Below are positions 59,058 to 64,000 of a DNA stretch of 64,000 nt, one piece after another. The stretch is from Nematopogon swammerdamellus. Its lineage: Eukaryota; Arthropoda; Insecta; Lepidoptera; Adelidae. The stretch spans positions 19,210,048 through 19,274,047 of the forward strand of contig OX336350.1 in the NCBI GenBank assembly GCA_946902875.1, given 5' to 3'. Position numbers and translations under genes: made by a program. Within the stretch, counting starts at the first letter, position 1; every line of letters begins with the position of its first letter. The notes beneath the pieces were generated by a model that was given only the letters and a program-made list of their open reading frames with translations, was not told the DNA's origin and did no database searches.

Positions 59058-59281
59058 CTGTATATTTCCACTCAGGTAGCATATAGATATACCGCAAAGC
59101 TCCCCCTCGTTTTGTCAATACGATGTTGGTTTCTTCCAGGGCACAGTCTCTGACGTCGCATAGGTCTTTTGTGACATTTTCGTCTGTTGTATAGCACCAG
59201 GCTCCTACACAACTTCGCTGTTATTATCAGTGACAAATGGGAAGACTCCGTCACACTCATTGAGGTTGTGAACCACTATTT
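59058..59281 (-). pseudogene. Membrane protein kringle exon, apparently broken
   Basis: The second half is a kringle end, CVGAWCYTTDENVTKDLCDV and RDC, followed by WKYTG and donor ACAG/GTTATT, whose phase fits the next exon. The first half after acceptor CTTCAATAG reads NSGSQPQ then TGA. Kringle-like FPFVTDNNSEVV continues in a different frame, and the frame then returns for GAWCYTTD. The expected NYCRNP segment is missing. Total length would preserve phase (224 bp), but five in-frame stops are present. Either this exon is disrupted or the true exon starts later (AATAACAG at 59218) and another exon is missing. Confidence 0.55.
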
Positions 59282-59679
59282 CTATTGAAGGATTATTGGA
59301 AAGAAGTTGACTCTCACTCACGATGGTGGTTCTATCACTACTCAACAGTGTGTTATTATCAGGTAGATGATGGAAATGTTATGTTAAAAAGTACATCTAC
59401 TACTATCATATCATATCAAAGTTAATTTACTTTGCTAGAAAATGAAAGCAAAATTAACCTGCCAAGCTCCTGGACGGATTTCGGCAGTAGTTCTCAGCCT
59501 TAATGACGCTGCTCTCGGGGTAAAGCGTCTTGTTGTGCAACGCGTGAGGCATCAATTTTTTAGGCACTTTCGACCAATGTTCACAAATGCGATTCGATCT
59601 GTAATGCCATTAGTGTTCAGCGTTCAGTCTGCTCTTCATTATAATTTTTTATTATTTTTTTTATTTTTTTTTTTTTTTT

Positions 59680-59935
59680 ATGGAAACTGATCGCCTACAA
59701 CACCTACAACATCCGTGATGTCAGCCCATAACACCGGGTGAACTTGGTGCCACGTCAGTACTTCCCTTCGGTCGTGCCGGCTACACTGAACTGAACGGAA
59801 AACACAAACTATTTACATAGCCGTTTCGACCGACCTTTCATTCAGTGCGGTGGTACCAACCCGGGCGGGATAAACCCTACCACCGAGTAATATAAGAAGG
59901 GAGTCATATCCCTTAGTCGCCTTTTACGATTATAT
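59680..59935 (-). repeat. SINE body, minus strand
   Basis: TATGGAAACTGATCGCCTAC to AGTCGCCTTTTACGATTATA is the SINE body in reverse with the beginning of its head. Confidence 0.85.
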
Positions 59936-60009
59936 TGTTTGATCTAATGTGTCCGCCTGTCATTGCTTTTAGAGTTCCGTATTCGAACTACGCCGTCTAT
60001 CTGTCCGTC

Positions 60010-60980
60010 CGTCTTTTTTTTTATTAACCGACTTCCAAAAAAGGAGGAGGTTCTCAATTCGTCTTTATGTTTTTTTTTTTTATTTTTTTTTTTATTTTTA
60101 TTTTTTAATTTTTTTTTTTTTTTTTTTGTATGTTTGTAACACGATTTCTCCGTCAATTGAGGGCCGATTTAGAAAATTCTTTTTTTGTTAGTTAGGTCAT
60201 ACTTCCGAGGTGGTCCCATTTCAATTTTATCGAAATTGGTTCAGTGGTTTTCGAAAAATCAGCATAATACTATGGTGTGTGGTTACCTTCAGCAAAACTT
60301 GTGATGTGGTCGTTTTCGGCAATTTTCAGTTTGATAAATTAGTATGGTGTGTGGTTACCTTCAGCAAAACATTTGTGATGTGGACTTATTCAGCAATTTG
60401 CAGTCTGACACATATGGCGAATAATTCTGTACCACTTCAATCGATTTCGATTATTCGATTTCGATTATTCTTTTTTATGTAATATTACTAAAAAGAATGA
60501 AATAAAAACTGTTTTAAAAAATATTAAACCGATTTCCAAAAAACAAAAAAAAAAAACTAAAAAAGTATTAAATACCTAATATTTTGAAATTTTCTCTGTC
60601 CTGTTGAAATACCTGAATCGATATACTAGTGATACATATTCGGACCCTTGTTTCATGAATATTCTAAATTTGAAATTTTTTATCTTTTCCGACCGGCGCT
60701 TAATTTATTATGGTATCTGGCCAGTACCTACTGTACCGAGTACCATCGAGCTGGTTTGATGATGGAGACAGAAGGTGGCCATAGGAACTCCTAAACTACA
60801 CATGAAAAACCCATCGTGTTTGGGCTCGTTGCATTTGTCTTCACGAGAAATTTACTTTAGACCTAAAAGATTCTCAATTCGACGGTATGTTTTCTTTTTT
60901 TGGATGTTTGTTACGCGATTACTCCGTCAATTGTGGGCCGATTTTGAAAATTCTTTTTTTTTTATTTGAAAGGGGATAAC
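60010..60980. repeat. T-rich dispersed repeat (CGACTTCCAAAAAAGGAGG)
   Basis: AACCGACTTCCAAAAAAGGA then GAGGTTCTCAATTCGTCTTT, poly(T), CGTCAATTGAGGGCCGATTT and AAGGGGATAACC-like segments recur at about 60860..60980 in shorter form. It is a common lepidopteran LINE-derived tail. ATTATGGTGTGTGGTTACCTT occurs twice at 60270 and 60340. Confidence 0.55.
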
Positions 60981-61139
60981 CCTGAGGTTTTTGAAGTGAA
61001 AACTTCTTTAGCGGCTCTTGGCACTTTTTTAGGTGGGTAAAAATGTATAACTCGCGACATCGCGTCAGCGTCATTTTTAAAATGAAACCTTAAGTCATTG
61101 CGTTAAGGGTTAAGTTAGAGTGGCACGGGATCTGCCGGC

Positions 61140-61345
61140 ACTCCCGGAGTGCAACTGTTAAGTAGGGTTCCGTAACACGTTTATGTCTGTCCATTCTACT
61201 AAGTTCTGCAAAATGAATGTAGGGTTCCGTAACATATGCATGTCTATCCGTTCTACTAAATTTTACAATTTTCAACCAAGGTCCTCCGACGGTTATTTTA
61301 TAATAAAAGTAGGCTTCCGTAACACGTTTATGTCTGTCCATTCTA
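61140..61345 (+). repeat. Triplicated GGGTTCCGTAACA segment
   Basis: GGGTTCCGTAACACGTTTAT and GTCCATTCTACTAAGTTCTG occur at about 61166, 61222 and 61313 in variant forms. Confidence 0.75.
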
Positions 61346-61354
61346 CTAAGTTCT

Positions 61355-61705
61355 GCAACATCACCTACAACGTCCGTGATGTCAGCCCATAACACCAGTG
61401 CCATGTCAGTGCTTCCCCCTTTGATCGTGCTGACTACACTGAACTGGTCGGAAAACACAAACTATTTACATAGCCGTTTCGACCGACGTTTAATTCAGTG
61501 CGGTGGTACCAACCCGGGAAGGTTAAACCCTACCACCAAGTAAGATTACGAGGGAAGGGACTTACAGTTTTACGAGGAATCCGAACCTTGGTCAGCCTCC
61601 AACGGTCAGCGGTCACCCATCTAAGTACTGACCGCACCCAGCGTTGCTTAAAATTCAATAGCGACAGTTGACTGTCTGCACCACTGAGCTATCGAAGCTG
61701 ACGTG
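61355..61705 (-). repeat. Chimeric SINE (tRNA/5S-like head), minus strand
   Basis: On the minus strand: GTCAGCTTCGATAGCTCAGT, AAGCAACGCTGGGTGCGGTC, AGTACTTAGATGGGTGACCG, GGTTCGGATTCCTCG, then the common body. The poly(A) end is replaced by the neighbouring repeat. Confidence 0.85.
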
Positions 61706-61821
61706 GTCCTATTTTAATTGGGTCAAGATCGGATTGGAAAGCGAGGCGGAATCGCGAGGCCGAAGGCCGAGCGATTCCGCCGAGTACATTAATAGCAAAA
61801 ATTACTAAAAAAAACTGTGAA

Positions 61822-62200
61822 ATAAAAAAAAAGTTTTAAAAAACATAAAACCGACTTCCTAAAAAAAGTAGAACTAAAAAACTATTTAAAATAAAAATAT
61901 AAAAACCGCCTTCAAAAATATATGAAATAAAAACCTAAAAAAAAAAACGAACCCTAGAGTTGAAGGCGGTGCTAAAGCAAGCAAAAATGATGCATGAAAG
62001 AAAACATGAGCGGATGATAATATCCTTTGTGATTTGTGTAGCCTTTTTAGCACCGCATTCAACTCTAGGGTTCGTTTTTTTTTTTTAGGTTTTTATTTCA
62101 TATATTTTTGAAGGCGGTTTTTATATTTTTATTTTAAATAGTTTTTTAGTTCTACTTTTTTTAGGAAGTCGGTTTTATGTTTTTTAAAACTTTTTTTTTT
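61822..62200. repeat. ~380-bp inverted repeat
   Basis: Arms of about 150 bp: AAAACCGACTTCCTAAAAAA, AAAACCGCCTTCAAAAATAT and CGAACCCTAGAGTTGAAGGC on the left with complements on the right, loop of about 75 bp. The arms are A- and T-rich. Confidence 0.9.
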
Positions 62201-62344
62201 TGCTCTATGGTAAAAATGGTAATACATACAAGCATCAAACTTTTTTTTTGTTCCGCGAATGTCTTTTGAGACCTTTTACCCAGTCTCATGTATAGTGAGA
62301 TCACATAAAAAATGGCCGCCTTTGCAGTTAGCAAGATTTTTTTT

Positions 62345-62485
62345 TTTATTGTAAGCTCGACATATGACACCGAGGCACCCATGAGGTGTCTAACGGCGCC
62401 CATGGACATTCCCTCGTATGCGGGGGTTGCGAATGCCATGCCGGCCTGAGAGGTGCCCATTCACGCCCCTCTTGAAGGACCCGAG
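62345..62485 (-). repeat. Short SINE (type D), minus strand
   Basis: TATGACACCGAGGCACCCAT, GGTGTCTAACGGCGCCCATG and CATTCACGCCCCTCTTGAAG match the reverse of 43978..44100. Confidence 0.85.
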
Positions 62486-63074
62486 GAACAGAAACACAAG
62501 GAAAGTGCATTTTTTGCCGTTAAAAAAGACAGATTGATCGCACCTATAATAACCCTAATAATAATAAACATAATTATTACAGGTCAAGCTAATAAAACTG
62601 TTATAAGAGCTGGAAAGCATCCAATATGACTCATTCATATGGCACCATTTCACCTAACCATATATTATGATTTATGACGAAAGCATCCATTGACATTTTG
62701 GTCGTACACAGGTTTTAGAGGTGAAATTTTTCTATGAAAAACGTTCACACACATTCACGGTATTCCTTGTTTGAAATAGATGGCCAGCGACTGTGGTCCG
62801 CATTTTCCAGTCATTTTAAAAAGACAGCAATGGGATTGTTCTAAGATGGAATATATTGTTATACTACATTGTAGTATGCTTAATACACCAACATAATTAT
62901 GTTGATACAAATTACGTATCAAAGTTTGACAAAGGCTCTTTACACCTGATTCACTTAATTAATAAGTCTTTGTAGTCAGAACTCTCAGCAAAATTGTTAA
63001 TCTTGCCCTCGGGCTGTGTTTTCGATAGACTATGGGCGGTGTTATTATGTGGCTAGTCACTAAGTACTTGTTAA

Positions 63075-63260
63075 AAATATGTATGAAAAAATATACCCTG
63101 CGAAGTTTCTTGTCGGTTCTTCTTCATGGGTGTAATCGAACCGGATAGAACAAATTGGGAGAGGCCTATGTCCAGCAGTGGACCGATACAGGCTGATGAT
63201 GATGATGATGATGATGATGAGAACAAATTGTGACAAGTTCGAGTGCAGTCTAACTGCCTA
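63075..63260. repeat. Repeat interrupted by an RTE LINE 3' end
   Basis: ATGTATGAAAAAATATACCC to TGACAAGTTCGAGTGCAGTC is the same repeat as 11833..11950. Inserted at 63158..63219 is an RTE end (GAGGCCTATGTCCAGCAGTG then (GAT)n), flanked by the 11-bp duplication AGAACAAATTG (63147..63157 and 63220..63230). Confidence 0.9.
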
Positions 63261-63325
63261 TGAATGATCAATAAACAATACAAAACAGAAACTTTAGTAA
63301 TTCCCAGTCAACGCATCCAACCAAC

Positions 63326-63572
63326 CTTGTGACCGCCAGCTGTCCTAAATAATCATTAGCAGTGCCCGCAACTTTGCAGTCCATAGCATTACACTTTCTG
63401 ATGTTACAAGCCTGCTCCTTAAGCCCCGCATCGGTCAAGGCGTAGCACCAGGGTCCAGTCGGGTTCTTATTGATATTACGGCAATAGTTCTCATTCTGTT
63501 CGCGGTCGTGGGAGCTCTCGTGAGCGCCGGCCGAGACAGATCTGTCGTCGGTCCATGGAGCGCATGGGTATC
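63326..63572 (-). CDS. Membrane protein kringle exon
   Basis: Acceptor TCCTTCAG, donor ACAAG/GTTGGT. It encodes GYPCAPWTDDRSVS, ENYCRNINKNPTGPWCYALT and KEQACNIRKC, the second two thirds of a kringle domain, then MDCKVAGTANDYLGQLAVTR, the start of the next kringle. The kringle cysteines and the GPWCY core are in place. The exon starts within a codon, so at least one more exon lies beyond the window. Confidence 0.88.
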
Positions 63573-63606
63573 CTGAAGGAGTTCTATTTATTTACTACAA
63601 TTTTGT

Positions 63607-63932
63607 ACCGTGTGGGGCCGGTACTTTAAAAGAATAGCCCCACTGCATCTCTCCCCGTGCATGTCGTAAAAGGCGACTAAGGGATATGACTCCCTTCTTA
63701 TATTACTAGGTGGTAGGGTTTAACCCACCCGGGTTGGTACCACCGCACTGAATGAAAGGTCGGTCGAAACGGCTATGTAAATAGTTTGTGTTTTCCGTCC
63801 AGTTCAGTGTAGCCGGCACGACCGAAGGGAAGCACTGACGTGGCACCAAGTTCACCCGGTGTTATGGGCTGACATCACGGATGTTGTAGGTGATGTAGCC
63901 AACCGTGTCAGTTTCAATAAAAAAAAAAAAAT
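63607..63932 (+). repeat. SINE (type i), complete copy
   Basis: Head TGTACCGTGTGGGGCCGGTA and GCATCTCTCCCCGTGCATGT, then the common body CTAGGTGGTAGGGTTTAACC, GGTTGGTACCACCGCACTGA, GTTTTCCGTCCAGTTCAGTG and GTGTCAGTTTCAATAAAAAA tail. It is the reference copy for this family here. 63933..64000 is AT-rich. Confidence 0.92.
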
Positions 63933-64000
63933 ACTTGACGGAACCAAAGAGCACTTTTATTATATGACTATTTGACTATTGAAAATATTGTAAATTTTTT

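Larger units (their letters stand above)
59282..63325. other. Long intron of the membrane-protein gene
   Basis: It holds a SINE (59680..59935), T-rich repeats (60010..60600), ACGTTTATGTCTGTCC repeats (61140..61345), a chimeric SINE (61355..61700), a long inverted repeat (61822..62200), a type D SINE (62345..62485) and an interrupted repeat (63075..63260). 62500..63070 shows nothing recognised. I could not find a further kringle exon. Confidence 0.55.

Noticed and set aside
59072..59260. 62-codon minus-strand frame as a gene
   Set aside because: It is a different frame over the kringle exon; the kringle motifs are in the neighbouring frame.

Overview
This is a stretch of an animal nuclear genome, almost certainly an insect and most likely a moth or butterfly (Lepidoptera). 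It has spliced genes with GT/AG introns, a CYP6-like P450, a JAK kinase, and very dense small repeats of types I associate with Lepidoptera: tRNA-type SINEs, RTE and CR1/Jockey LINE tails, and hAT, TTA-target and mariner-like MITEs. Nothing bacterial is present.

Four genes can be supported. (1) A complete two-exon cytochrome P450 of the CYP3 clan lies on the minus strand (exons 4962-3594 and 2625-2459, 511 aa), with a plausible TATA/initiator promoter. (2) A small secreted protein of 84 aa lies on the plus strand (exons 24589-24627 and 27963-28178); I do not recognise its family. (3) The C-terminal half of a Janus kinase (insect hopscotch) lies on the minus strand: 13 exons from 54272 down to 38319 encode the JH2 pseudokinase and JH1 tyrosine kinase, with every splice phase consistent. 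The FERM and SH2 exons are not seen. (4) Also on the minus strand, upstream of the JAK exons, are the 3' exons of a membrane protein with kringle, FAMeT-like, TSP1 and Ig-like regions, a transmembrane helix and a short tail (63572 down to 54864). It runs off the right edge of the window.

The rest is repeat-derived or unrecognised. Roughly 5.3-24 kb holds LINE ends, SINEs, several MITEs, a decayed hAT transposon with its 8-bp target duplication (16200-18227), two opposed copies of a TTA-target element, and an inverted element with GC-rich arrays (21973-23712). The 24.6-28.2 kb stretch is the repeat-filled intron of gene 2. The 28-38 kb stretch holds more MITEs, three minisatellites (26, 78 and 18 bp) and no convincing gene. 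The JAK introns (38-54 kb) are packed with SINEs, several of which sit within 6-30 bp of exon ends.

The most unusual signals are these: a 160-bp tandem array made from the 3' part of a JAK pseudokinase exon with its splice donor repeated nine times; a SINE group in which one body is joined to at least three different heads, one of them resembling part of 5S rRNA; the unusual kringle/FAMeT/TSP1/Ig membrane protein with one kringle exon apparently broken; and a JAK half-gene separated from its missing N-terminal half by another gene on the same strand.
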